In this document: in pieces, positions 1 through 6,616 of the stretch
Position numbering within the stretch: the first letter of the stretch is position 1
How the letters are laid out: every line of letters starts with the position of its first letter
From: Verrucomicrobia bacterium UBA1211
GTDB taxonomy: Bacteria; Verrucomicrobiota; Kiritimatiellia; RFP12; UBA1067
Assembly: GCA_002309585.1 (NCBI GenBank)
Contig: DBXN01000094.1
Coordinates: 3,965-33,394 of the forward strand
Reading direction: 5' to 3'
DNA: 29,430 nucleotides
Translations under genes and position numbers: made by a program
Notes under the pieces: generated by a model
Told to the model about the DNA's origin: nothing
Seen by the model: only the letters and a program-made list of their open reading frames with translations
Database searches by the model: none

Positions 1-8
1 CTCTTCCC

Positions 9-45
9 CATTCCCTTATCTTTTCATTCTTCATTCTTCATTCCC
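9..45. repeat. Degenerate 7-bp tandem repeat, CATTCTT type
   Basis: The clear units are CATTCTT at 25-31 and 32-38 and CATTCCC at 39-45. A further CATTCCC lies at 9-15, but the intervening bases are two out of phase. The period is 7 bp, the same as in the other intergenic arrays of this window, although the consensus differs. The array lies just outside the possible end of the IS30-type element. The window starts here, so the array may extend further left. Confidence 0.6.
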
Positions 46-50
46 CGCCA

Positions 51-70
51 GCAAATTTCCAGTGCAACAC
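51..70 (-). repeat. Possible terminal inverted repeat of an IS30-family element
   Basis: Read on the minus strand, these bases are GTGTTGCACTGGAAATTTGC. They lie about 140 bp downstream of the transposase remnant's stop codon, where the right end of the element would be expected. The TGTTGCACTT-plus-AAATTTG style resembles ends I recall for some IS30-family elements. No matching left end is visible because the other side of the remnant is truncated against comEC. The exact boundary is a guess. Confidence 0.3.
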
Positions 71-206
71 CCGCTGCATAGTCAATGCTGACAGTGCTCT
101 CTTGTAAACACGAGAGTAGTTTAGCGCGTTTCGCTTGGGGTTCAAGGGGGAATCCCGGCAAATCGACGGTCGTTGGGACAGGCGGTGGTAAAGATCGGCG
201 CGGCGG

Positions 207-722
207 CTATGACACGGCGTTGAGCAGATGCCGTCGGAGGAGTTCCGTGAATGCCTCACGGGAGGTGCGCCAGTTCAGGCACTTGAGCGGACGGTCGTTG
301 AGCATGCGGTCGATCCGGCGCATCTCCTCCCCGGTGATGTCGTCGAACGGCCGTCCCTTGGGCAGGACCTTCCGGACGACGCCGTTACGGTTCTCGTTCG
401 TCCCCCTTTCCCATGAGTGGTAGGGCTTCGCGAAGTACACCTTGATGCCGAGTGCCTGCCTGATCTGCCCGAACTTCGCGAACTCCTTGTAGAGGGTCTC
501 CCTGCTGACCATCGGGATTATTCCGTCGCGCCTGCAGCGGCCCTCGATCTGCTCCGGCGTCCAGTCCTCGCGCATCTTCGTCTTGATGAACTCCCACATC
601 CCCGGCATCATCATGCGGCAGCCGGCCTTGCGCTGGGCCTTCTTGTGCCGGTGTCCCTTCTCGCTGGCGTTGCGCCCCAGCTCGCGCGTCACCGCGGACG
701 GGGGCTTCCCTATTCCATCCAT
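207..722 (-). pseudogene. IS30-family transposase remnant, 5'-truncated and internally deleted
   Basis: The C-terminal half carries the IS30 signature around the third catalytic acidic residue: an FAKPYHSWERGTNEN stretch, then a PKGRPFDDIT segment and a conserved C-terminus ending at 207. The N-terminal part keeps a helix-turn-helix piece (SAVTRELGRN) and the DWTPEQIEGR segment. Between them, SRETLYK runs straight into EFAKFGQIRQALGI. The stretch that should carry the first two catalytic aspartates is missing, although the frame stays open. The usual N-terminal start is also lost: similarity begins about where comEC ends (near 716). The product cannot be an active transposase. The open frame continues to 800 inside comEC, but that part looks non-coding. 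Confidence 0.85.
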
Positions 723-2356
723 TCGCAGCCGTCGGCGCGGCGGACGCGGAGGATGAAGGCCCAGACGAGGAGGGCGAGGAACCAGAGGGCGACCAGCCAC
801 ACGGGCCAGCGCGAGACCTTGAAGGAGCCGCCGGGGATGGAGACCGCCCAGCTAGCGGCTTTGATCATCAGGGTCGTGAACAGTCCCGCGGCGTGGTTGT
901 AGCAGGAGGCGACGGTCGCGCTCACAAGGGATAAGACCATCCCGAGGCATCCGCCGATCACGACAAAGAGGGATGCCGGCGCCACGATGAGGTTCGCGAC
1001 CAGCCCGCCGGGGGAACACCGTCCGAAATAGGTCGCGGTAAGGGGAACGGAGGCGAGCCACGCCGCGCCGGTCACGGCGAGCGCCCCCGCCTCCAATCGG
1101 AGAAAGCGCCGAACCATCCGCACACACCATGCCCGGCAGCGATACCCTCCGCGCGCCCACAGTCCTTCCCACTCCTCCAGTTTCGCGAGCCGGAAGAGGC
1201 GTTCCAAGGCGCGGCTGAAGGGTCCGCAGAAGAGCAACACCCCGGCCATCACGGAGAAGGAGAGCATACACCCCACGTCGAAGAGCAGCGCCGGGCGGAA
1301 GCAATAGACCAGCAACGCCGTGCCCGCCAGAACCGAGAGACTGTCGTTCCGCCGCCCGAACAGCGGCGCCGCATAGTAGAGCGTCACCATCAGGCAGGCG
1401 CGGATGGCGCTGGGACGCGCGCCGGTCAGCACCGTGTAGAGCGCGAGAATCGGCGCCAGCAGGAAGACCCAATAGGTACGGGGAAGACCGGTCATGGCGA
1501 TGACAAGGGTTAGAATCTGGGCAATCAGAACAATGTGCAGCCCAGAGATCGCGAAGACGTGGATCGTTCCGGAATCGGCGAAGATACGGCGCATCTCGGG
1601 CGGAATCTCGTTCCGGACGCCCAGCAGGATCGCCTGGTTCAACTGCGGAACGACGCCCCAATCCTCAATCCCGATCGTCACGCGTCGGACCGCCGCGCGC
1701 CGAAGCGCCTCGACCCGTTTGCCCCATCCGTACCGGCCCGATTCGGAGGGCGACGGCTCGGCGTGTTCCCACCGGGTGTTGACCCGGAGAACCGGAAGCC
1801 GGTGCCGGTCGCGTCCCTTCCGCAGTGTCCCGTCAATCCGCCACCGCTCGCCCGCCACCGGCATCCGTCCCCCGTAGGCGGGATTCCGGTCATACCAGGT
1901 CACCTCGACGGGAATCCGCCGCACAAGGGGTTTTCCCCCCTCCGTCAGGAACTCGGCGGCGGTAAAGGTATAGGCGACCCCACGCGTGGTTTTGCGGATG
2001 AAGCGGACCGGCCCGCCCACCCGGCAGATGTACCGGCCCTTCTGCCCGACCGAAACCGCGCGGTCCAACTCGTACCGTCGGAAGGCGCCGTCCCCGATCC
2101 CCAACACGCCACCCGCGGTCCAGCCGGCAAGGATCAGCGTCAGGAAGAGCCGCCACCGCCGGTCCCGTCTGAGCGCCACACCCAGCAGGAGCGCGAAGAG
2201 GAGCGTTCCCACCCACACGCACCACGGCAACCGGTAGCCGGCGAAGAGGCCGCCAAGAAAGGGGAGAATCAAGACCGCGAGGGGACGCCTGACCCGCTGG
2301 AGCGCGTTCCGCGCGTTTTCAAGAAAATCGGAGGTGAACCCTGCGGCAAACGACAC
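710..2356 (-). CDS. comEC: ComEC/Rec2-family DNA-uptake membrane channel, lacking the beta-lactamase domain
   Basis: ComEC forms the inner-membrane channel that takes up single-stranded DNA in natural transformation. The 548-residue protein has N-terminal membrane helices, a DUF4131-like soluble region and the competence domain with the family motif VFAISGLHIVLIAQ and the ARPSAIRACLM segment. Several more helices follow. It stops right after the membrane region, so the metallo-beta-lactamase-like domain found at the C-terminus of many ComEC proteins is absent. The GTG start at 2354-2356 is chosen because AAAGGAGG (2366-2373) precedes it by nine bases; a longer frame to 2464 would run into the lipid kinase gene. 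It is the last gene of a five-gene minus-strand operon. Its stop codon lies at the junction with the IS30 remnant, so the C-terminus may have been shortened by the insertion. Family assignment is firm; activity in transformation is inferred. Confidence 0.9.
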   Translation of the reverse strand: MSFAAGFTSDFLENARNALQRVRRPLAVLILPFLGGLFAGYRLPWCVWVGTLLFALLLGVALRRDRRWRLFLTLILAGWTAGGVLGIGDGAFRRYELDRAVSVGQKGRYICRVGGPVRFIRKTTRGVAYTFTAAEFLTEGGKPLVRRIPVEVTWYDRNPAYGGRMPVAGERWRIDGTLRKGRDRHRLPVLRVNTRWEHAEPSPSESGRYGWGKRVEALRRAAVRRVTIGIEDWGVVPQLNQAILLGVRNEIPPEMRRIFADSGTIHVFAISGLHIVLIAQILTLVIAMTGLPRTYWVFLLAPILALYTVLTGARPSAIRACLMVTLYYAAPLFGRRNDSLSVLAGTALLVYCFRPALLFDVGCMLSFSVMAGVLLFCGPFSRALERLFRLAKLEEWEGLWARGGYRCRAWCVRMVRRFLRLEAGALAVTGAAWLASVPLTATYFGRCSPGGLVANLIVAPASLFVVIGGCLGMVLSLVSATVASCYNHAAGLFTTLMIKAASWAVSIPGGSFKVSRWPVWLVALWFLALLVWAFILRVRRADGCEWME

Positions 2357-2365
2357 GGGAACCGT

Positions 2366-2373
2366 CCTCCTTT
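2366..2373 (-). promoter_or_regulatory. Ribosome binding site of comEC
   Basis: AAAGGAGG on the minus strand overlaps the stop codon of the lipid kinase gene (2373-2375) by one base and lies nine bases before a GTG codon. This fixes comEC as a GTG-start gene beginning at 2356. Confidence 0.75.
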
Positions 2374-3260
2374 CAACCGTTCGGAACGAAGAGCGAAACC
2401 GCCTTGGGCAAAACCTCGATCTCGATCGGGGTGTCGCCGATGATGTCGCCATCCGCCTGGACAACCAAGGGTTTCGGGGCCATGACGGTCACGTGGCGCG
2501 CCGCCGTCCGCTCAAAGACGATGCGGTGTTCGCCCTTGGGGAAGATCCAGCGGCGCAGATAGTACCACGGATACTGCAGCGGACTCTTGACACTCACCAC
2601 GCAGACGTTCAGCAAGCCGTCGTCGGGAAGAATCGTGGGGCCGTTCGGATGGAGCACCCGGGCCAGCCCGCCGCAGTTGGAGACCAGAACATCGGTCGCC
2701 TGGAAGACCTTGCGGTCGCCATCGACAATCAGCTCCAGCGGCGCGGAGGTCGCGCACAGGCCCCGCCAGACCGCGGTCCCGACATACGCCGCCTGCCCGA
2801 AGAGCGTCTTGCCCAGACGGGAGGTTTTCGCGATCGTGATCGCGTTGACCCCGACCCCCGCGTTCAGCAGGAAGATCCGGCCGTTGATCCGCATCGCGTC
2901 GATCGCGCGCAGCGGGGAGCCGTCATCCAGCGCGGTCCGGAAGGCGGCCGCCACATCGACCGGGATTCCCAACTCCCGCGCGACCAGATTGCCGGTTCCC
3001 GCCGGCAGGATACCCAGCGGGATGCCGGTTCCGGAAAGCGCCTGCACGACCGCCGCGACGGTCCCGTCGCCCCCCATCGCCAACACGCGCTGATACCGCC
3101 CGTCCCGCGCCGTCCGGGCCACCTCCACGATATCGTCCTTGGGAGGAACCTCGACCACCTCGCAGGCCCAATCCGACGGCGCCGTAGCCAGACACTCCCG
3201 CACGTTCTGCCGGAGGTGGGGAAGGACCGTCGGGGAGATGACGACCAGCGCGCGACGCAT
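2373..3260 (-). CDS. Diacylglycerol kinase family lipid kinase (DagK/YegS type)
   Basis: The family phosphorylates lipid alcohols such as diacylglycerol at the inner face of the cytoplasmic membrane, usually to recycle diacylglycerol into phosphatidic acid. The 295-residue length is typical. The nucleotide-binding motif GGDGT is at about 63-67 and the second conserved motif LPAGTGN at about 85-91. A beta-rich C-terminal domain follows, with an ADGD motif near the end. Two adjacent ATG codons (3261-3263 and 3258-3260) overlap the stop of the HD-domain gene. The second is preferred because GGAGG then lies seven bases upstream. The frame is open much further upstream, but that part covers the HD gene and is not coding. 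Close packing with HD, LpxC-like and ComEC genes suggests an envelope-related transcription unit. The true lipid substrate cannot be read from the sequence. Confidence 0.88.
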   Translation of the reverse strand: MRRALVVISPTVLPHLRQNVRECLATAPSDWACEVVEVPPKDDIVEVARTARDGRYQRVLAMGGDGTVAAVVQALSGTGIPLGILPAGTGNLVARELGIPVDVAAAFRTALDDGSPLRAIDAMRINGRIFLLNAGVGVNAITIAKTSRLGKTLFGQAAYVGTAVWRGLCATSAPLELIVDGDRKVFQATDVLVSNCGGLARVLHPNGPTILPDDGLLNVCVVSVKSPLQYPWYYLRRWIFPKGEHRIVFERTAARHVTVMAPKPLVVQADGDIIGDTPIEIEVLPKAVSLFVPNG

Positions 3261-4078
3261 CATCCCGCCTCCAACCGTTGCCGCATCCGGGCCTGGACAT
3301 GGTCGCAGATCCGGTCGATCTCCGCCTCGCCCACCGCGCGGGCCTCCGGCGGGCAAATCCGTTTCAGGAAGACACGGCGGAAGGCCAGCGCCCCCCGCTC
3401 GTCCGCCAGCCGGAGCGAGGTCCGGAAATGGAGGCCGCCGTTCAGCCAGCCCACCTGGATCAGGACGAAATCGGCCAGATTCTTGATCCAGGCATAGGGG
3501 ACCGACCGACCGGCGCAAACCGATTCCGCCACGTTGGCGGAGGGCAACCCGTTCACGGGGAGTCCCCAGGCGATCTCGGGGTGATCCTCCAGCGAGCGGT
3601 CCTGCACGGAGCACTCCAGCACCCGGAAAATGTCGAGTTTGTCGGCGTCGCGCACCAGATGGGTGAGCCAGACCGTCTGTTCCGGAAGCCCGTCCGGAAT
3701 CTCCCGTTTGTTGTGGTAGCGGACCGCATCCAGCGCCATCCGCCGCTCCGCCTCAGGCAAGGGATCCAGCCAGCCCTGCTTCTCAATCACCGATACGCCG
3801 AAGTCGGCATGATCGACCGAATCGGCGTCCCGGAAGGTTCCGTACTTCGCCAGCTGCTCATAGCGGCCGGTGTCATGCAGCCACGCGCAGGCCTCGCCGA
3901 TCGGCCGCAACGCATCGGGCGCGGACTCACCCGCCAGGATCGCGACCGCCGCCTCGACCACCTTTTGCGTATGCTCCAGTTTCAGCCGCATCATCAGCGG
4001 CAACTCGCCGTTCTCGCGGAAGGTGTCCGCATAAGCGAGATACCGGCATTTGAGCGTTTCAAGAAATTCGCGCGTCAT
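3260..4078 (-). CDS. HD-domain metal-dependent phosphohydrolase
   Basis: The 272-residue protein has the HD-superfamily metal-binding pattern: H36, the H68-D69 pair in WLHDTGR, a DHADFG segment at about 89-94, H122 in YHNKR, and RDADKLD at about 143-149. The family hydrolyses phosphate esters of nucleotides or related compounds in the cytoplasm, using one or two metal ions. The rest of the protein gives no sign of the substrate. The ATG at 4076-4078 is preceded by GGAG five bases upstream and starts ten bases after the LpxC-like gene. Its stop overlaps the lipid kinase start, so the two are probably translationally coupled. There is no RelA/SpoT synthetase, response-regulator or GGDEF domain. 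Confidence 0.85.
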   Translation of the reverse strand: MTREFLETLKCRYLAYADTFRENGELPLMMRLKLEHTQKVVEAAVAILAGESAPDALRPIGEACAWLHDTGRYEQLAKYGTFRDADSVDHADFGVSVIEKQGWLDPLPEAERRMALDAVRYHNKREIPDGLPEQTVWLTHLVRDADKLDIFRVLECSVQDRSLEDHPEIAWGLPVNGLPSANVAESVCAGRSVPYAWIKNLADFVLIQVGWLNGGLHFRTSLRLADERGALAFRRVFLKRICPPEARAVGEAEIDRICDHVQARMRQRLEAG

Positions 4079-4088
4079 ATCCGCTCCG

Positions 4089-5117
4089 CTATTCGACCGG
4101 CACCAGCAGCCGGTGGAGGGTCAACAGCCCGACCGCCCGGACATCCAGCGTATGGCCCGCCCGATAGGAGACGACCCGCCCGATGAAGCGGCCCTGATCG
4201 ATCAAGGCGATCGCCGCCAACAGGTCCAGCGTCGCCCGGTGCCAGACCGGTTCCAACGCCTTGCCGTTCCCCTCCTGAACGAACCTCGGTTCGCCATAGT
4301 ATTTCCGTTTGCCGTGGATCAGGATGTTGTCCTTCGTGTAACCCAGATTGCGCATATCCGCCAACAGCCAGCCGATTGTCCGGACCGTAAACATCTGCGC
4401 GGCGGAAGCGTTGGTCCGCGCAAAGGCGCCGTACCGAAAGGTCTTCGGGGTCACATCGAAAACGATCCGCTGCCGGCCGATCACCGAGGCGAAATCGATC
4501 GCGCAATCCATCCGGAGTTTCTTCTCCCCGTTCTCCGGCGGGAGGAAGGTCAGGAAATCGCCGCGGTCGCCCCCGAACGTCACCGGCTCCTTCACCGTCA
4601 CATAGCGGGCGGGAAGATCGCGCTCGACGATCCGCGCCTTCTCCACCGCCTCGACCAGATCGAGACTGCTGCGGTCGAAAAGCGGCGGGTCGCCCGAATT
4701 GGTCTGGATGACGAGATCGTCCACGCCCATCCCCAGCCGCAACGCGATGATATGCTCGACCATCCGCAGGTAGTTGTGGGGATTGCCGCTCCGGAGCACG
4801 ATGTTGCGCGCCGAGGTCCAGACATTGCGGATCGAGACGGGGGTCATCAGCTGTTCGGGAAGGTCCGTCCGGTCGATCCACCAGCCCGGATCCTCCGACG
4901 GACAGAAGGTCAGCGTCCGCTGCGCCCGTCCGTAGAAGGTCCCCGGCCCGGTCACCGCCTGGCAGCCGCCCAGCGTCGTCCGCCTGGGGGAATAACCGGT
5001 GTCGCCCTCGCAAAGGTCAACCGCATCCACCGGTTGCTGATGGAACTTCTCATAGGCGCGTCGGACCGAATCGGTCTCGCCGAGCAACAGACGGCCCTGG
5101 GGATATGAAAACGTCAT
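4089..5117 (-). CDS. Divergent LpxC-family deacetylase homologue
   Basis: LpxC removes the acetyl group from UDP-3-O-acyl-GlcNAc, the committed step of lipid A synthesis. Several LpxC landmarks are visible in this 342-residue protein: a GPGTFYG stretch in place of the GxGLHSG loop, RTDLPEQL, E121-H122 in MVEHIIAL (the general-base and zinc-histidine pair), DDLVIQTNSGDPPLFDRSS, AFART at about 231-235, and SYRAGHTLD with H322. The second zinc motif is altered. Instead of H-x3-D followed by a second Asp four residues later, it reads H293-R-A-T-L-D298, and the later Asp is absent. The usual Lys next to the His is Arg. There are also about 45 extra N-terminal residues. The gene overlaps the thioredoxin-like gene by four bases (ATGA). 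It may be an LpxC variant of this phylum or a paralogue with changed activity; a canonical lpxC elsewhere in the genome would favour the latter. Confidence 0.75.
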   Translation of the reverse strand: MTFSYPQGRLLLGETDSVRRAYEKFHQQPVDAVDLCEGDTGYSPRRTTLGGCQAVTGPGTFYGRAQRTLTFCPSEDPGWWIDRTDLPEQLMTPVSIRNVWTSARNIVLRSGNPHNYLRMVEHIIALRLGMGVDDLVIQTNSGDPPLFDRSSLDLVEAVEKARIVERDLPARYVTVKEPVTFGGDRGDFLTFLPPENGEKKLRMDCAIDFASVIGRQRIVFDVTPKTFRYGAFARTNASAAQMFTVRTIGWLLADMRNLGYTKDNILIHGKRKYYGEPRFVQEGNGKALEPVWHRATLDLLAAIALIDQGRFIGRVVSYRAGHTLDVRAVGLLTLHRLLVPVE

Positions 5118-5749
5118 TCCTTGTTCTTCCCGTTCTTTTTCTTTCCGGTCTTCCGCTTCGCGTCTTTCTTCTCGACGGCCGCCTCATCCTTGCCGCTCTC
5201 CTTATCCTCGGCCTTGGCCAGCAGCTCCTTCAGATGTTCGACATACGCCTCGCCGCCGCCCGGCCTGTAACCGGTTTTGGCGAAGGTCTTCTCCTCGGCA
5301 TCCATCAGCAGGACGGTCGGATACCCCCGGATGCCGAACTTCTCCTGCAACGCCTGATTCTGACGCTTCAGATCCTCCGGCGGCGGCTTCCGCGTGAAGT
5401 CCGCCTTAAAGAGGATCATGTTGGTCGCCGCAAACGCTTTGAAGGCATCGGTTGAAAGGGCCTCGTCCGACAGTTTCACGCACCACGGGCACCAGTCGCT
5501 CCCGGTGAAGAGGACAAACATCGGCTGTTTCTGTTCCGCCGCCTCTTTCTTCGCCTGCTCGAAATCGGTCAGCCATCCCTCCGTCTTTGCCGGCTTCGCG
5601 GCTTCGGCCTTCGCCGGGTCCGCCGCAGCCGCCTTCGCCGCCCGCTCGGCCTTCATCCGCTCATAGAGGGAGTTGTTGTTGGCCGGCGCCGCCAACAGCG
5701 AACCCGCGCACACCACATAAGCCGCCATCCCCAAAATCCATACTCTCAT
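5114..5749 (-). CDS. Exported thioredoxin-fold protein with lysine-rich tail
   Basis: This 211-residue protein begins with a signal peptide whose hydrophobic core ends in SLLAAP (cleavage likely after residue 20 or 21). An Ala/Lys-rich helical linker follows, then a thioredoxin domain with the redox motif C87-P-W-C90 and the cis-proline motif GYPTV at 142-146. The C-terminal 30 residues are almost all Lys, Glu, Gly and Asp. It probably acts in the periplasm, reducing or exchanging protein disulfides, as do thioredoxin_7/DsbD-gamma-like proteins. AGGAGG is eleven to six bases upstream of the ATG. It is the first gene of the minus-strand operon and has a plausible promoter upstream. The basic tail could bind a membrane surface or nucleic acid, but that is speculative. 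Confidence 0.85.
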   Translation of the reverse strand: MRVWILGMAAYVVCAGSLLAAPANNNSLYERMKAERAAKAAAADPAKAEAAKPAKTEGWLTDFEQAKKEAAEQKQPMFVLFTGSDWCPWCVKLSDEALSTDAFKAFAATNMILFKADFTRKPPPEDLKRQNQALQEKFGIRGYPTVLLMDAEEKTFAKTGYRPGGGEAYVEHLKELLAKAEDKESGKDEAAVEKKDAKRKTGKKKNGKNKE

Positions 5750-5798
5750 GACAACCTCCTACGCACTGTTCGAAAACCCGTTCCAAACGTATGGGACC

Positions 5799-5828
5799 AT
5801 CTTACCACACCCCTTCCCCCGCGTTCAA
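5799..5828 (-). promoter_or_regulatory. Putative sigma-70 promoter of the minus-strand operon
   Basis: On the minus strand, TTGAAC (5823-5828) is followed after 18 bases by TAAGAT (5799-5804), close to -35 and -10 consensus. The -10 is about 50 bases ahead of the thioredoxin-like gene start. It is the best match in the short divergent spacer. Confidence 0.45.
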
Positions 5829-5859
5829 TAGGGAAAAGGCACTCTCCCCGCCTTCGCCA

Positions 5860-5889
5860 TTGCGCGGCGGCCCCGTCCTATGCTAAACT
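5860..5889 (+). promoter_or_regulatory. Possible promoter of the DUF1080 operon
   Basis: TTGCGC (5860-5865) and TAAACT (5884-5889) are 18 bases apart, about 50 bases before the DUF1080 start at 5939. Alternative -10 readings such as TATGCT (5879-5884) overlap it, so the exact hexamers are uncertain. The region 5750-5938 must hold promoters for both divergent operons. Confidence 0.35.
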
Positions 5890-5938
5890 GTCGCCATACG
5901 TTGGTTTTAACACACCGAGGAAAAAGAGGAGAAAAACA

Positions 5939-6616
5939 ATGAGAATGACATTCTGGATGATGCTGGCGACAACCTGTACCCTGACCCTTTCCGCGACGGC
6001 CGCGACGGAAGTGAAAACGGAGCCGGTCCGGCCGACCGCCAAAACGGTCCTTTTCAACGGCAAGGATTTCTCCGGCTGGACCAAAGTCATCAAGGCGGAA
6101 CCCGGCAGCTCGGTGGACAAGACCTGGCAGGTGGCGGACGGCGTGATCCGCTGCACCGGTGCCCCGATGGGCTACATCGTGACCCAGCAGGCCTTTACCG
6201 ATTACAAGCTGACGGTCGAATACCGTTGGTATGACCGCGCGAAGAACATGAACAGCGGCGTGTTCATCCACAAGACCGGATCCGACGCCGCCCCCCTCCC
6301 CTGCGCGATCGAATCGCAGCTGCACATGGGCGACGCGGGCGATTTTGTCCTGCTCAACAAAGCGTCGGTCAATGGGATCAAGAACGACAACATCGGGAAT
6401 GTGAAGAAAATGCACGACTCCTCCGAAAAGCCGTTCGGTGAGTGGAACCGCGTGGAGGTGGTCGTCAAGGGCCGCACCATCGACATCTACGTGAACGGTG
6501 TCCACCAGAACCACGGCGAGAACGCCACCGCCGACGCCGGTCAGATCTGCCTCCAGAGCGAAGGCGGTCCCATCGAGTTCCGTAACGTCTTTATCGAGCC
6601 CCTGCCCCATGAATAG
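5939..6616 (+). CDS. Exported DUF1080 (3-keto-disaccharide hydrolase-like) protein
   Basis: The 225-residue protein has a signal peptide (about residues 1-22, ending SATAATE) followed by one DUF1080 domain of concanavalin-like beta-sandwich type. The family hallmark VLFNGKDFSGW is at about 37-47. Other typical segments are KTWQVADGVIRC, YRWYDRAKNMNSGVF, EWNRVEVVVKGRTIDIYVNG and the final GPIEFRNVFI strand. DUF1080 proteins are abundant in Planctomycetes and Verrucomicrobia, and some act on 3-keto-glycosides. The substrate here is unknown. A GAGGAG site lies shortly before the ATG. The gene's end overlaps the M3 peptidase start by eight bases, so the two are co-transcribed. Confidence 0.88.
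   Translation: MRMTFWMMLATTCTLTLSATAATEVKTEPVRPTAKTVLFNGKDFSGWTKVIKAEPGSSVDKTWQVADGVIRCTGAPMGYIVTQQAFTDYKLTVEYRWYDRAKNMNSGVFIHKTGSDAAPLPCAIESQLHMGDAGDFVLLNKASVNGIKNDNIGNVKKMHDSSEKPFGEWNRVEVVVKGRTIDIYVNGVHQNHGENATADAGQICLQSEGGPIEFRNVFIEPLPHE

Noticed and set aside
95..115. Hairpin CTCTCTTGT / ACACGAGAG near the possible IS end
   Set aside because: It has a mismatch and an almost absent loop, so it is not convincing as a functional structure.
2334..3497. A 387-codon plus-strand open frame across the lipid kinase gene
   Set aside because: The minus-strand frame has GGDGT and LPAGTGN motifs; the plus-strand product is Arg/Pro/Asp-rich with no domain.
3261..3614. N-terminal extension of the lipid kinase into the HD gene
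   Set aside because: The extension is the HD gene read in another frame, is Gly/Arg/Pro-rich and has no family match. The ATG at the overlap has a ribosome binding site.
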